From: Mesorhizobium sp. NFR06 | Lineage (GTDB): Bacteria; Pseudomonadota; Alphaproteobacteria; Rhizobiales; Rhizobiaceae | Direction: 5' to 3' | NCBI RefSeq assembly: GCF_900115245.1 | Contig: NZ_FOVT01000022.1 | Span: forward strand, 1 to 64,000 | Length of the DNA: 64,000 bases | Part shown: positions 21,528 to 30,484 of the stretch, piece after piece | How positions within the stretch are numbered: the stretch's first letter is position 1 | How the letters are laid out: each line of letters begins with the position of its first letter | Translations under genes and position numbers: made by a program | The notes under the pieces: model-generated | The model's input: only the letters and a program-made list of their open reading frames with translations | Databases searched by the model: none | What the model was told of the DNA's origin: nothing

Positions 21528-22853
21528 CTATTCGGCGGCGACCGGCTTCGCGTCGGAAACGCCTTCCGGCTTTGGGCCGCCATAGGCCCAGTCGAGCAGC
21601 TTGATCGTATGCACCACCGGCAGCTTCGCCGCCCACGCGATCTGGGTGATGCAGCCGATGTTGCCGGTGGCGACGATTTCGGCGCCGGTCGCCTCGATGT
21701 TCCGGATCTTGCGGTCGCGCAGCTTGGCCGAGATGTCGGGCTGCAGGATGTTGTAGGTGCCGGCCGAGCCGCAGCACAGATGACCTTCGCGCGGGTCGCG
21801 CACGACGAAGCCGGCTTTCGCCAGAAGCTCCTTCGGCTGGCGCGTTATTTTTTGGCCGTGCTGCATCGAACAAGCGGAATGATAGGCGACGACCGTGCCC
21901 GGCTTGCGCACGGGCTCAGGCAGGTCGAGACCGGCGAGATATTCGGTGACGTCCTTGGCCAGCACCGAGACGCGCGCAGCCTTTTCGGCATAGGCCGGAT
22001 CGAGCCGCAGCATGAAGCCATAATCCTTGATCGTGGTGCCGCAGCCGGATGCGGTGATGACGATGGCGTCGAGCCCGCCTTGTTCGATGGCGCGCGTCCA
22101 GGCATCGACATTGCGCCTTGCCGAGGCAAGGGTTGCTTCCTCACGGCCCATATGGTGCACGAGCGCGCCGCAGCAGCCCTCGCCTTCGGGCACCACGACC
22201 TCGACGCCCAGCCTTGTCAGCAGGGAGATGGTCGTTTCGTTGATGGCGGGGTCGAGCACGGACTGCGCGCAACCGGTGAGGATGGCGACGCGGCCACGCT
22301 TTGCGCCCTGCCCGGCATGCGTGCCGGGCGAAGCCATCGGCGAGGCCGGCGGGATCGACGAGGGCGCGAGCTTGAGCATCGCCGCGACAGGCTTCAGCGC
22401 CGGCAGTTTTTCGAACAAGCCGATGAACGGCCGGCCGAGCCCAGCCAGTTTCAGCGCGGCGCGAAATCGCCCCGGATAAGGCAGCACGAAAGCCAGCATG
22501 GCGCGCGTCAGCCGGTCGAGCGGCGGTCGTCTATAGGTCTTCTCGATATGGGCGCGGGCATGGTCGACCAGATGCATGTAGTTCACGCCCGACGGGCATG
22601 TCGTCATGCAGGCGAGGCAGGACAGGCAGCGATCGATATGGGTGACGATTTCCTTGTCGGCCGGCCGGCCGTTCTCCAGCATATCCTTGATGAGGTAGAT
22701 GCGGCCGCGCGGCGAATCGAGCTCATTGCCCAAAGTCACATAGGTCGGGCAGGTGGCGGTGCAGAAGCCGCAATGCACGCATTTGCGCAGGATCTTTTCC
22801 GATTCCGCGACATGCGGATCGGCAAGCTGCGCGGCTGAGAAATTGGTCTGCAT
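21528..22853 (-). CDS. glcF: Glycolate oxidase iron-sulfur subunit
   Basis: Electron-transfer subunit of glycolate oxidase (GlcDEF), which oxidises glycolate to glyoxylate and passes electrons towards the respiratory chain. The 441-residue protein has two ferredoxin-type [4Fe-4S] motifs (CVHCGFCTATCPTY and CLSCLACMTTCPSG) in the first 110 residues. Two CCG cysteine-rich domains follow, with GCCGALVHHMG and LCCGSAGTYNI. It starts 9 bp after the glcE stop, last gene of the glcDEF unit on the minus strand. Confidence 0.95.
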   Translation of the reverse strand: MQTNFSAAQLADPHVAESEKILRKCVHCGFCTATCPTYVTLGNELDSPRGRIYLIKDMLENGRPADKEIVTHIDRCLSCLACMTTCPSGVNYMHLVDHARAHIEKTYRRPPLDRLTRAMLAFVLPYPGRFRAALKLAGLGRPFIGLFEKLPALKPVAAMLKLAPSSIPPASPMASPGTHAGQGAKRGRVAILTGCAQSVLDPAINETTISLLTRLGVEVVVPEGEGCCGALVHHMGREEATLASARRNVDAWTRAIEQGGLDAIVITASGCGTTIKDYGFMLRLDPAYAEKAARVSVLAKDVTEYLAGLDLPEPVRKPGTVVAYHSACSMQHGQKITRQPKELLAKAGFVVRDPREGHLCCGSAGTYNILQPDISAKLRDRKIRNIEATGAEIVATGNIGCITQIAWAAKLPVVHTIKLLDWAYGGPKPEGVSDAKPVAAE

Positions 22854-22862
22854 ATATCAGTC

Positions 22863-24068
22863 CTAGGCCATGCGGCCGGGGTTGAGAATCTGCTTCGGAT
22901 CGAACTCGGCCTTGAGCCGCGCCGAGAGCGCCGCCAGATGCGGCGGCTGCGGCTCGAACACCGGCAGCGCCGCGCGATGCGGGGCGGAGGCGCGCACTAG
23001 CGTGGCATGGCCGCCGCCATGCTTGCGTATCAGCCCGCGCAGCAGCTCGGCTTCGGCATCGTCCTCGCGCATCGACAGCCACACCAGACCGCCCTGCCAG
23101 TCATAGAAGGCATCGACCGCCGCCTGCATGCGCAGCGCCATCACCATGTGATGCGCCTGCGACGGCGCCATCGACACGCGCCACACCGGCCGCGCGCCGC
23201 CATCGGCGAAAGGCGCGCAATCGCGGATGTCGCGCCAGATGGCTTTCGATGCCTCGCCGGCAATCTCCTCCAGCGGACCGGCCTTGCCGAGCAGCCTTTT
23301 GAGCGCTTCGATACGATAGACGACCGACGGACCAAATCCTTCGACGCGCAGCAGTGTCGCGGCATCGCTGCCCAGACGGCCGGCCGCAACCTTCGCGGCG
23401 ATCCGCTCCGGCAGATGCGCCGCGCTCGAGACTTCAGCGCTGGAGCCTAGCGCCAGCGCCATGGCGGCGACCGCGGCATCGTCAAGCAGGCCACGGATGG
23501 CCAGCGTCACCTCCACCTCGGCTGCCGGCAGCACCTTGAAGGTGACGTCGGTCAGCACGGCCAGCGTGCCCCAGCTCCCCGCCATCAGCTTGGAGAGATC
23601 GTAGCCGGTGACGTTCTTGACGACGCGCCCGCCCGACTTGAAAGCCTCGCCCCGCCCCGAGACGGCGGCAATGCCGAGGATATGGTCGCGCGCGGCGCCC
23701 GCTTTGAGACGACGCGGGCCTGACAGGTTTGAGGCAAGCACGCCGCCGATCGTGCCCTTGCCCGACTCGCTGCCGAGCAGCGGGCCGTAATCCATCGGCT
23801 CGAAGGCAAATTGCTGGCCGTTCTCGGCGAGGAGCTCTTCAAGTTCGGCGAGCGGCGTGCCCGCCTTTGCCGACAACACCAGCTCGGCCGGCTCGTAGAG
23901 CGTGACGCCGGTGAGTTTTGAGAGGTCGAGCGTGTGCTCGGTCTGCAAAGGACGGCCGATGCCGCGCTTGGAGCCGTGGCCTTGGATTTCGAGCGGTGTA
24001 TCTTCGGCGGCCGCCCATTGGACGGTTGAGAGGACTTCGGCTGGTGAGGGTGGGGTGAAAGTGGACAT
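22863..24068 (-). CDS. glcE: Glycolate oxidase FAD-binding subunit
   Basis: A 401-residue PCMH-type flavoprotein subunit of glycolate oxidase. The FAD-binding region shows PLEIQGHGSKRGIGRP and SGKGTIGGVLASNLSGPRRL followed by GRGEAFKSGGRVVKNVTGYDLSKLMAGSWGTLAVLTD, the classic GlcE pattern. It ends ILNPGRMA. I start it at ATG 24068 (MSTFTPPSPAEVL); the frame stays open to 24350 only because it crosses an intergenic palindromic repeat. It lies between glcD (about 235 bp upstream) and glcF. Confidence 0.94.
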   Translation of the reverse strand: MSTFTPPSPAEVLSTVQWAAAEDTPLEIQGHGSKRGIGRPLQTEHTLDLSKLTGVTLYEPAELVLSAKAGTPLAELEELLAENGQQFAFEPMDYGPLLGSESGKGTIGGVLASNLSGPRRLKAGAARDHILGIAAVSGRGEAFKSGGRVVKNVTGYDLSKLMAGSWGTLAVLTDVTFKVLPAAEVEVTLAIRGLLDDAAVAAMALALGSSAEVSSAAHLPERIAAKVAAGRLGSDAATLLRVEGFGPSVVYRIEALKRLLGKAGPLEEIAGEASKAIWRDIRDCAPFADGGARPVWRVSMAPSQAHHMVMALRMQAAVDAFYDWQGGLVWLSMREDDAEAELLRGLIRKHGGGHATLVRASAPHRAALPVFEPQPPHLAALSARLKAEFDPKQILNPGRMA

Positions 24069-24105
24069 CAGCAGGAGGCACCCTCGAAAGCGGAGATGCC
24101 ACGTT

Positions 24106-24275
24106 CCTTCGCGCCCCCCTCTGTCCTGCCGGACATCTCCCCCACTTGGGGGGAGATTGGCAGTTTCGGCAACCGCGCCTTTCTTGCAACGTCGGAGATT
24201 GGCGAAGGCCGCGATGATGGCTGATCTCCCCCCTTGTGGGGGAGATGTCCGGCAGGACAGAGGGGGGCGCGAAGG
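24106..24275. repeat. Intergenic palindromic repeat, family A copy 2
   Basis: A 170-bp element between glcD and glcE, with perfect 38-bp terminal arms that begin CCTTCGCGCCCCCCTCTG and continue through CTGCCGGACATCTCCCCC, and their reverse complement at the right end. It would form a very stable hairpin in the glcD-glcE message, which may lower expression of the distal genes or mark an RNA-processing site. Confidence 0.85.
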
Positions 24276-24303
24276 ATCGCCGTCATGCGAAGATTGGCCC
24301 CCA

Positions 24304-25800
24304 TCAAAACCTCGGAATATCGGGAAACGCCACTTGGCCGCGGTGCACATGCATGCGCCCGAGTTCCGCGCAGCGGCGCAGCTGCGGGAAGACCTTGCCG
24401 GGGTTGAGCAGATGGTTGGGGTCGAAAGCGCATTTGACCCGCATCTGCTGGTCGAGGTCGATCTGGTTGAACATTTCCGGCATCAGGTCGCGCTTCTCGA
24501 CGCCGACGCCATGCTCGCCGGTCAGCACGCCGCCGACCTCGACGCAGAGCCGCAGGATGTCGGCGCCGAAGCTTTCCGCCTTGTCGAGCTCGCCCGGCAC
24601 GTTGGCATCGTAGAGGATCAGCGGGTGCAAATTGCCGTCGCCGGCATGGAAGACGTTGGCGACGCCCAATCCGTATTTCTCCGACAGGTCGCGCATGCCG
24701 GCGAGCACGCGCGGCAATTCCTTGCGCGGGATGGTGCCGTCCATGCAGTAGTAGTCGGGCGAGATGCGGCCCACCGCCGGGAACGCCGCCTTGCGCCCGG
24801 CCCAGAAACTCAGCCGCTCCTGTTCCGACTGCGAGATGCGGCAGGTGGTCGAGCCGTTGCGATGGGCGATCGCCTCGACGAGGCCGATCAGGTGATCGAC
24901 CTCGACGCTCGGACCGTCGAGCTCGACGATCAGCAGCGCCTCGACGTCGAGCGGATAGCCGGCATGGACGAAATCCTCGGCGGCGTGGATCGCCGGGCGA
25001 TCCATCATCTCCATGCCGCCCGGGATGATGCCGGCGCCGATGATGTCGGCGACGCACTGGCCGCCCTCTTCGCTGGTCGGAAAACCGATCAGCAGCGCGC
25101 GCGCCGTCTCCGGCATCTTGAGGATGCGCACCGTCACCTCGGTGACGACGCCGAGCAGGCCCTCGGAGCCGGTCATGACGCCGAGCAGGTCATAACCTTC
25201 CTGGTCGAGATGGCTGCCGCCGAGGCGCACCACCTCGCCGTTCATCAGCACCATCTCGATGCCCAGCACATTGTTGGCGGTGAGCCCGTATTTCAGGCAG
25301 TGCACGCCGCCGGAATTCTCCGCGACGTTGCCGCCGATCGAGCAGGCGATCTGGGAGGATGGATCGGGGGCGTAGTAAAAGCCCTCCTGCTCGACGGCGG
25401 CGGTGATGCCGAGATTGGTGACGCCCGGCTGGGCGACGACGACACGATTGGGATAGTCGATTTGAAGAATGCGATTGAAGCGGCTCATCACCAGCAGCAC
25501 CGCATCTTCCAGCGGCAGCGCGCCGCCGGAAAGCGAGGTGCCGGAACCGCGCGGCACGACGCGGATGTTGCGCGTGTTACAGTATTTCAAGACGCGCGAG
25601 ACCTGGGCGGCGGTCTCGGGAAGCACAACGACCAGCGGCAGCTGCCGATAGGCGGTGAGGCCATCGCTCTCGAAGGCGCGCATTTCGTTGGCGGCGTCGA
25701 CGACCCCCTCGCCCGGCACGATGATGCGCATGTCGGCGACGATCTCGGCGCGACGGCGCATGGTCTCGGCGTCTGGCTTGGGCATCGCTAGGCCGGACAT
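24304..25800 (-). CDS. glcD: Glycolate oxidase catalytic flavoprotein subunit
   Basis: The large FAD subunit of glycolate oxidase, 498 residues, of the FAD-linked oxidase (GlcD/lactate dehydrogenase) family. Visible FAD-binding features are VVPRGSGTSLSGGALPLEDAVLL, CSIGGNVAENSGGVHCLKYG and GSEGLLGVVTEVT; the C-terminal cap has NVFHAGDGNLHPLILYD and GGVLTGEHGVGVEKRDLM with conserved His residues. First gene of glcDEF. A dyad at 25824-25844, about 25-45 bp upstream of the start, resembles a site at the lldR promoter and is probably the control site. Confidence 0.96.
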   Translation of the reverse strand: MSGLAMPKPDAETMRRRAEIVADMRIIVPGEGVVDAANEMRAFESDGLTAYRQLPLVVVLPETAAQVSRVLKYCNTRNIRVVPRGSGTSLSGGALPLEDAVLLVMSRFNRILQIDYPNRVVVAQPGVTNLGITAAVEQEGFYYAPDPSSQIACSIGGNVAENSGGVHCLKYGLTANNVLGIEMVLMNGEVVRLGGSHLDQEGYDLLGVMTGSEGLLGVVTEVTVRILKMPETARALLIGFPTSEEGGQCVADIIGAGIIPGGMEMMDRPAIHAAEDFVHAGYPLDVEALLIVELDGPSVEVDHLIGLVEAIAHRNGSTTCRISQSEQERLSFWAGRKAAFPAVGRISPDYYCMDGTIPRKELPRVLAGMRDLSEKYGLGVANVFHAGDGNLHPLILYDANVPGELDKAESFGADILRLCVEVGGVLTGEHGVGVEKRDLMPEMFNQIDLDQQMRVKCAFDPNHLLNPGKVFPQLRRCAELGRMHVHRGQVAFPDIPRF

Positions 25801-25823
25801 CGGGCGGGCCTCATCTCGCTTGA

Positions 25824-25844
25824 CTGGTCAAAATCTTTTACCAG
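25824..25844. promoter_or_regulatory. GntR/FCD-type operator upstream of glcD
   Basis: CTGGT and ACCAG flank an AT-rich 11-bp core, a TGG-N13-CCA dyad of the kind bound by FadR/LldR-type regulators. Read on the minus strand it matches 16 of 21 positions of the element at 27545-27565 in front of the FCD regulator gene, so one regulator may act at both. Confidence 0.5.
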
Positions 25845-25935
25845 CTAGACAGTTTTGTTGCAAACGTTGCTTTGGTCACACGCGGCGGCGAGCGTAATAC
25901 CAAGCTTCCGCAGCGGCAATCTGCCGCTACGCTCG

Positions 25936-26095
25936 GATCTCCCCCCTTGAGGAGGAGATGGCCGCGAAGCGGTCAGAGGGGGTCGTCTCACGTAAATCGC
26001 CGACGTCTTCCGTCTTCGAGGAAGGCGCTGGCGCTCCTCGCGCAGCGACCCCCTCTGTCGCCTTCGGCGACATCTCCCCTCAAGGGGGAGATTAC
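25936..26095. repeat. Intergenic palindromic repeat, family A copy 3
   Basis: Imperfect arms of about 50 bp (GATCTCCCCCCTTGAGG... and ...CAAGGGGGAGATTAC) surround a variable centre. It lies between glcD and the DUF3422 gene, and its right end contains the TAA stop of the DUF3422 gene, so the element has inserted at, or contributes, the end of that coding region. Confidence 0.75.
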
Positions 26096-27414
26096 TCTCC
26101 CGGATGCCTGGCCGGTTCGGAGTGCATCCTGCGCACGCGGCGCACGCCCCACCAGACGAGCAGGATGGCGACCGGCACGGATGCCGCGGTGACGACTTCG
26201 GGCGCGAAAGCGTGACCGAAGATCGAGGCGCCCTTGGCGACATAGCCGATCAGGCCGACTACATAGTAGGAGACGGCAGCGACTGAAAGGCCTTCGACCG
26301 TCTGCTGCAGACGCAGTTGCAGCCGCGCGCGGTTGTTCATCGAGGCCAGCAGGTCGCGGTTCTGCTTCTCGACCTCGACATCGACCCAGGTGCGTAAGAG
26401 CGTGGTGGCGCGGGTGAGTTTTCGCGACAGATTGGCCTGGCGCTCCTCGACCGAGCGGCAGGTGCGCATGGCCGGCGCCATGCGCCGCAGCAGGAAGCCC
26501 GCCCAGGTGTCGTAGCCTTGCACCGGTTCCTCATCGAGCGCCTCCAGCCGTTCGGTGACGATGCCGTCATAGGCGCGGCTGGCGCCGAAGCGGTAGAGGC
26601 TGGATGCGGCATCGGCCTCCAGCTCGGCCGCAAGCTCGGTAAGGTCGGAGAGCAGCGTCTGGTTATCGCGGGTCTCGACCGCCTTCATTTCCAGCGTGGT
26701 CTGCGCCAGCCGGTCCTCGATGCGACGGGCGCGGCCGGACAGCGTCAACGCCAGCGGCAGGCCGAGCATAGCAAGCGTCCGGTAGGTTTCGATGTCGATC
26801 AGCCGCTGCGACAGGGCGCCGGTGCTGGCCGGCGTCAGGCCGCGATCGAGCACCAGCATGCGGGTCAGCCCGTCGCCGTCCTGGCGGAAATCGGTGATGA
26901 TGGCTGCGGCGCCGCGCTCGACCAGCGAATGGCACAGGCTGGTCGGGTCGAAGCCGGCAATCAGCTTCTCGCTCGCTTGCGTCCATTTGCGGATCTCGAG
27001 CCGTATGCCGGAAATCACCGTTCCCGGCGGCGAGAAGCCATTGCCGAAGGGTGAATCCTCCTGGCCCCGGCCGTTCTCCGCCAGCGGCCCTTCCCAGAGA
27101 TAGGTCGAGAATTCCGTGTGTCGCTCCCAGCGCAGCGTGCCTTTGCCCCATTTCATGGCGTGGTGGCGGGCATGGCGCTCGGGCACGGCGATGCCGAGGC
27201 GCCGCGACAGTTCGGAAAGCACGGCATGGTCGACGCCGGCCCCGCCGTCGGTCATGAAGGAAAGCTGGATGAGGACACGCGGCTTTTCGACCAGCGGGTG
27301 CGGTCGCGCGTGGACTTCGCCGAGCGCGCCGGGGCGCCCCTCATGCGCCGGAAAGCCCATCACGCTGCCCTGGGAGCGCGGCTGGAATTCGAGACTGGAT
27401 ATCTCGTCAGACAC
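26092..27414 (-). CDS. DUF3422 family membrane-anchored protein
   Basis: A 440-residue protein of the DUF3422 family, uncharacterised and widespread in proteobacteria. The start region HPLVEKPRVLIQLSFMTDGG and the WERHTEFSTYLW segment are recognisable. The middle is helical and charged, and near residues 385-430 two hydrophobic helices (VAAVSYYVVGLIGYVAKGA and VVTAASVPVAILLVWWGV) anchor the C-terminus, leaving the bulk cytosolic. I start at GTG 27414, preceded by AAGGGGGA; the ORF begins 17 codons earlier without a ribosome binding site. The stop codon lies in a palindromic repeat. Function unknown. Confidence 0.8.
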   Translation of the reverse strand: MSDEISSLEFQPRSQGSVMGFPAHEGRPGALGEVHARPHPLVEKPRVLIQLSFMTDGGAGVDHAVLSELSRRLGIAVPERHARHHAMKWGKGTLRWERHTEFSTYLWEGPLAENGRGQEDSPFGNGFSPPGTVISGIRLEIRKWTQASEKLIAGFDPTSLCHSLVERGAAAIITDFRQDGDGLTRMLVLDRGLTPASTGALSQRLIDIETYRTLAMLGLPLALTLSGRARRIEDRLAQTTLEMKAVETRDNQTLLSDLTELAAELEADAASSLYRFGASRAYDGIVTERLEALDEEPVQGYDTWAGFLLRRMAPAMRTCRSVEERQANLSRKLTRATTLLRTWVDVEVEKQNRDLLASMNNRARLQLRLQQTVEGLSVAAVSYYVVGLIGYVAKGASIFGHAFAPEVVTAASVPVAILLVWWGVRRVRRMHSEPARHPGE

Positions 27415-27544
27415 GGCTGGTCCCCCTTTTTCGACCCTTCGTGCAACCCGGTCGTCTTGCGGCAATCGGCGAGACTCGTAAACAGCAAATGTTGGCAGCC
27501 GGAGGAGGCGGCGCTTGGCCCGCGACGCAACCGGCTTGGACGAA

Positions 27545-27565
27545 TTGGATAAATAATTTGACCAG
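27545..27565. promoter_or_regulatory. Operator-like element upstream of the FCD regulator/lldD
   Basis: TTGGAT, AT-rich core, TTTGACCAG: 16 of 21 positions agree with the dyad before glcD. It lies 55 bp before the regulator start, where autoregulation of an LldR-type repressor would act. Confidence 0.5.
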
Positions 27566-27620
27566 TTCGCGACAGAGGCTTTAATCTGGCGGTGTCCGTC
27601 CCATTCGCCAGGCGCCTCCT

Positions 27621-28424
27621 TTGAGCGACATTTTCTCCAGGATCGAGCATTCGCGCACCGCCGACGAGGTCGTGCAGCAGATCGAGAGCCTTATCCTCGA
27701 AGGCGTGCTGCGCACCGGCGACCGGTTGCCGGGCGAGCGCGAGCTGGCGCGGCAGTTCGACGTGTCGCGGCCGATCCTGCGCGATGCGCTGAAGGCACTC
27801 GAGGCGCGCGGGCTGCTGACCACGCGGCCGGGCGGCGGCACGCATGTCGCCGACGTCATCGGCCAGCTCTTCACCAAGCCGGTGACGGACCTCATCTCCA
27901 CGCACCGCAAGGCGGTGACCGACTATCTGGAATACCGGCGCGAGATCGAAGCGGTGGCGGCCGAATACGCGGCGCGCCGGGCAACGCCCGAGGATCTGGC
28001 GCTGCTGGACCGCATCATGGCGCGCATGGACGAGGCGCACCGGACCGGCGACTTCGACGACGAAGCGGAAGTCGACGTCGAATTCCACCACGCGGTGTGC
28101 GAGTGCGCGCACAACATGATCCTGCTGCACACGCTGCGCTCCTGCTACCGGCTGCTTTCCGAAGGCGTGTTCCAGAACAGGCTGTTGGTGTTCAGCGTTC
28201 CCGGCGCGCGCGAAGCGCTGCTCCAACAACACCGCGCGATCCACGCCGCGATCAAGGCCGGCGACCCGATCGCCGCGCGCAAGGCGGCGATGGATCACAT
28301 CACCTATGTCGAGCGCTCGATGGCGGAAGCCGAGCGCAGCGGCGACTGGCAGCGCGTCTCACGGCTGAGGCTGCGACAGCGCTCCGAAGCCGGCGACATC
28401 GAACCCACACGCAAACGCTCCTAA
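27621..28424 (+). CDS. lldR: GntR-family FCD regulator, LldR-like
   Basis: A FadR-subfamily GntR regulator of 267 residues. The winged helix-turn-helix is in residues 15-80 (GERELARQFDVSRPILRDALKALEARGLL). The C-terminal FCD ligand domain has metal-binding His/Asp residues in the EVDVEFHHAVCECAHN and RAIHAAIKAGD segments. It starts with TTG 27621; no better ATG start is present. The L-lactate dehydrogenase gene lldD begins 23 bp after its stop, so it most likely senses lactate or a related 2-hydroxy acid and controls lldD. A related operator also precedes glcD. Confidence 0.82.
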   Translation: MSDIFSRIEHSRTADEVVQQIESLILEGVLRTGDRLPGERELARQFDVSRPILRDALKALEARGLLTTRPGGGTHVADVIGQLFTKPVTDLISTHRKAVTDYLEYRREIEAVAAEYAARRATPEDLALLDRIMARMDEAHRTGDFDDEAEVDVEFHHAVCECAHNMILLHTLRSCYRLLSEGVFQNRLLVFSVPGAREALLQQHRAIHAAIKAGDPIAARKAAMDHITYVERSMAEAERSGDWQRVSRLRLRQRSEAGDIEPTRKRS

Positions 28425-28447
28425 GCATACATCAAGCGGGGACCACC

Positions 28448-29584
28448 ATGAGCGACATCCTGACCATCGCCGACCTCAAGGAGCTGGCGCGCCGCAAGGT
28501 GCCGAAGATGTTCTTCGACTATGCCGATTCCGGCGCCTGGACGGAGAGCACCTACCGGGCGAACGAAGAGGATTTCGGCAAGATCAAGTTCCGCCAGCGC
28601 GTGCTGGTCGATATGAGCAACCGCTCGCTGGAATCCACCATGATCGGCGAGAAGGTGGCGATGCCGGTGGCGCTGGCCCCGACCGGGCTGACCGGCATGC
28701 AGCATGCCGACGGCGAGATGCTGGCGGCGAAAGCGGCGGAAGAGTTCGGCGTACCGTTCACGCTCTCGACGATGAGCATCTGCTCGATCGAGGACGTCGC
28801 CTCGGTGACCACGAAGCCGTTCTGGTTCCAGCTCTATGTGCTGCGCGACAAGGATTTCGTGCTCAACCTCATCGACCGCGCCAAGGCGGCGAAGTGCTCG
28901 GCGCTGGTGCTGACACTCGATTTGCAGATCCTCGGGCAGCGCCACAAGGATATCCGCAACGGGCTATCGGCGCCGCCCAAGATGACACTGGCCAATATCG
29001 TCGACCTAGCGATGAAGCCGCGCTGGTGCCTGGGCATTGCCGGCACCAAGCGCCGCACCTTCCGCAACATCGTCGGCCACGCCAAGGGCGTAGGCGACGT
29101 CTCTTCGCTGTCGTCATGGACGACGGAACAGTTCGATCCGCATTTGTCGTGGAAGGACGTCGCCTGGATCAAGGAACGCTGGGGCGGCAAGCTGATCCTG
29201 AAAGGCATTCTCGACAAGGAAGACGCGCTGATGGCGGCCGAAACCGGCGCCGACGCGATCGTGGTCTCCAATCATGGCGGACGGCAGTTGGACGGCGCCG
29301 CCTCCTCGATCTCGGTGCTGGAGGAGATCGCCGATGCTGTCGGCGACAGGATCGAGGTGCATATGGATGGCGGCATCCGCTCGGGCCAGGACGTGCTCAA
29401 GGCGCTCTGCCTCGGCGCCAAGGGAACCTATATCGGCCGGCCTTTCCTTTACGGCCTCGGCGCGATGGGCAAGGAGGGCGTTACCAAGGCGCTCGAGATC
29501 ATCCGCAAGGAAATGGACATCACGCTGGCGCTGTGCGGCAAGCGCCTCGTCACCGACATGGGCAAGGATCAGCTCCGTCGCTGA
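28448..29584 (+). CDS. lldD: FMN-dependent L-lactate dehydrogenase
   Basis: A 378-residue FMN alpha-hydroxy-acid oxidising enzyme that converts L-lactate to pyruvate and feeds electrons to the quinone pool. Landmarks are the N-terminal MFFDYADSGAWTE, PVALAPTGLTGMQHADGE (FMN), VSNHGGRQLDGA with the catalytic His and substrate-binding Arg, and DGGIRSGQDVLKALCLGA/YIGRPFLYGLGA (phosphate binding). Length fits LldD. ATG 28448 is preceded by GGGGACC. Co-transcribed with the FCD regulator upstream. Glycolate or other 2-hydroxy acids are possible alternative substrates. Confidence 0.92.
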   Translation: MSDILTIADLKELARRKVPKMFFDYADSGAWTESTYRANEEDFGKIKFRQRVLVDMSNRSLESTMIGEKVAMPVALAPTGLTGMQHADGEMLAAKAAEEFGVPFTLSTMSICSIEDVASVTTKPFWFQLYVLRDKDFVLNLIDRAKAAKCSALVLTLDLQILGQRHKDIRNGLSAPPKMTLANIVDLAMKPRWCLGIAGTKRRTFRNIVGHAKGVGDVSSLSSWTTEQFDPHLSWKDVAWIKERWGGKLILKGILDKEDALMAAETGADAIVVSNHGGRQLDGAASSISVLEEIADAVGDRIEVHMDGGIRSGQDVLKALCLGAKGTYIGRPFLYGLGAMGKEGVTKALEIIRKEMDITLALCGKRLVTDMGKDQLRR

Positions 29585-29680
29585 ACAGCGCCTTCGGAAG
29601 AATTGGGCGGCATGCGCTAGGGCCTCGTTCACCGATCCGCACTAGGTTCGGCCAAAGCCTCCTATCGGGAAACGCGCGCC

Positions 29681-30448
29681 TTGACCGAAACCGGCATCCA
29701 CTATCTCGACGCAAGCGGGCCGGACGGCATGCGCCTCTACGCCATCGGCGACGTGCATGGCCGCCATGACCTGCTAAGCGCCATGCACCGGCGCATCGCG
29801 AGCGAACTGGAGCATGCGCCCGCGTCCGACTGGCGCATCATCCATCTCGGCGACTATGTCGACCGCGGGCCGGATTCGAAAGGCGTGATCGATTTCCTGA
29901 TCGAGGCGCAGAAACGTGATCCGCGCAACATCACGCTCGCCGGCAACCACGATATCGGCATGCTCGAATTTCTTGCCGACGCCGAGCCAGACGGCCTGTT
30001 CATGAACTATGGCGGCGTGCAGACGGCGCAATCCTATGGCGTGGATCTTGCGCGCGATGCGCATTGGTTCGGCAAGGCGGAAGCGGTGCGGCGGGGACAC
30101 GCGGCCCTGGTGAAAGCGGTGCCGCGCAGCCATGTCGACTTCCTGCGCTCGCTGGCATTTTCGGCGACCTTCGGCGACTTCTTCTTCTGCCATGCAGGGA
30201 TAAGACCGGGCGTGCCGCTCGACCACCAGAACCAGCAAGACCTGATCTGGATCCGCGACACCTTCCACGACCATCAAGGGCTTTTTTCAAAGGTGATCGT
30301 GCACGGGCACACGCCCGTCCCGGAAGCCGAGGTCAGGGCCAACCGCGTCAATGTCGACACGCTTGCCTGGAAATCGGGAACGCTGAGCGCGCTTGCCGTC
30401 AATGGTGGCGACAAGCGCATCATCACCGCCGAAGGGAAAGCGTTCTAG
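29681..30448 (+). CDS. PP2A-like serine/threonine phosphatase (metallophosphoesterase)
   Basis: A 255-residue calcineurin-like phosphoesterase of the bacterial PP2A/PrpE type. All metal-binding motifs are present: GDVHG (23-27), GDYVDRG (57-63), GNHD (88-91), a His in FFFCHAG and HGHTP near the end. It uses two metal ions to hydrolyse phosphomonoesters. Whether the substrate is a phosphoprotein or a dinucleotide such as Ap4A is not shown. The frame starts at TTG 29681; the ATG at 29729 (MRLYAIGDVHG) would be a minimal start. It stands alone. Confidence 0.85.
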   Translation: MTETGIHYLDASGPDGMRLYAIGDVHGRHDLLSAMHRRIASELEHAPASDWRIIHLGDYVDRGPDSKGVIDFLIEAQKRDPRNITLAGNHDIGMLEFLADAEPDGLFMNYGGVQTAQSYGVDLARDAHWFGKAEAVRRGHAALVKAVPRSHVDFLRSLAFSATFGDFFFCHAGIRPGVPLDHQNQQDLIWIRDTFHDHQGLFSKVIVHGHTPVPEAEVRANRVNVDTLAWKSGTLSALAVNGGDKRIITAEGKAF

Positions 30449-30484
30449 ACGCGATCCCAGCTCCGGCTCCGATTTTGTCGAGGC

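Noticed and set aside
24069-24350. N-terminal extension of glcE
   Set aside because: The frame is open only because it runs through a palindromic repeat; the start at 24068 gives the normal GlcE length.
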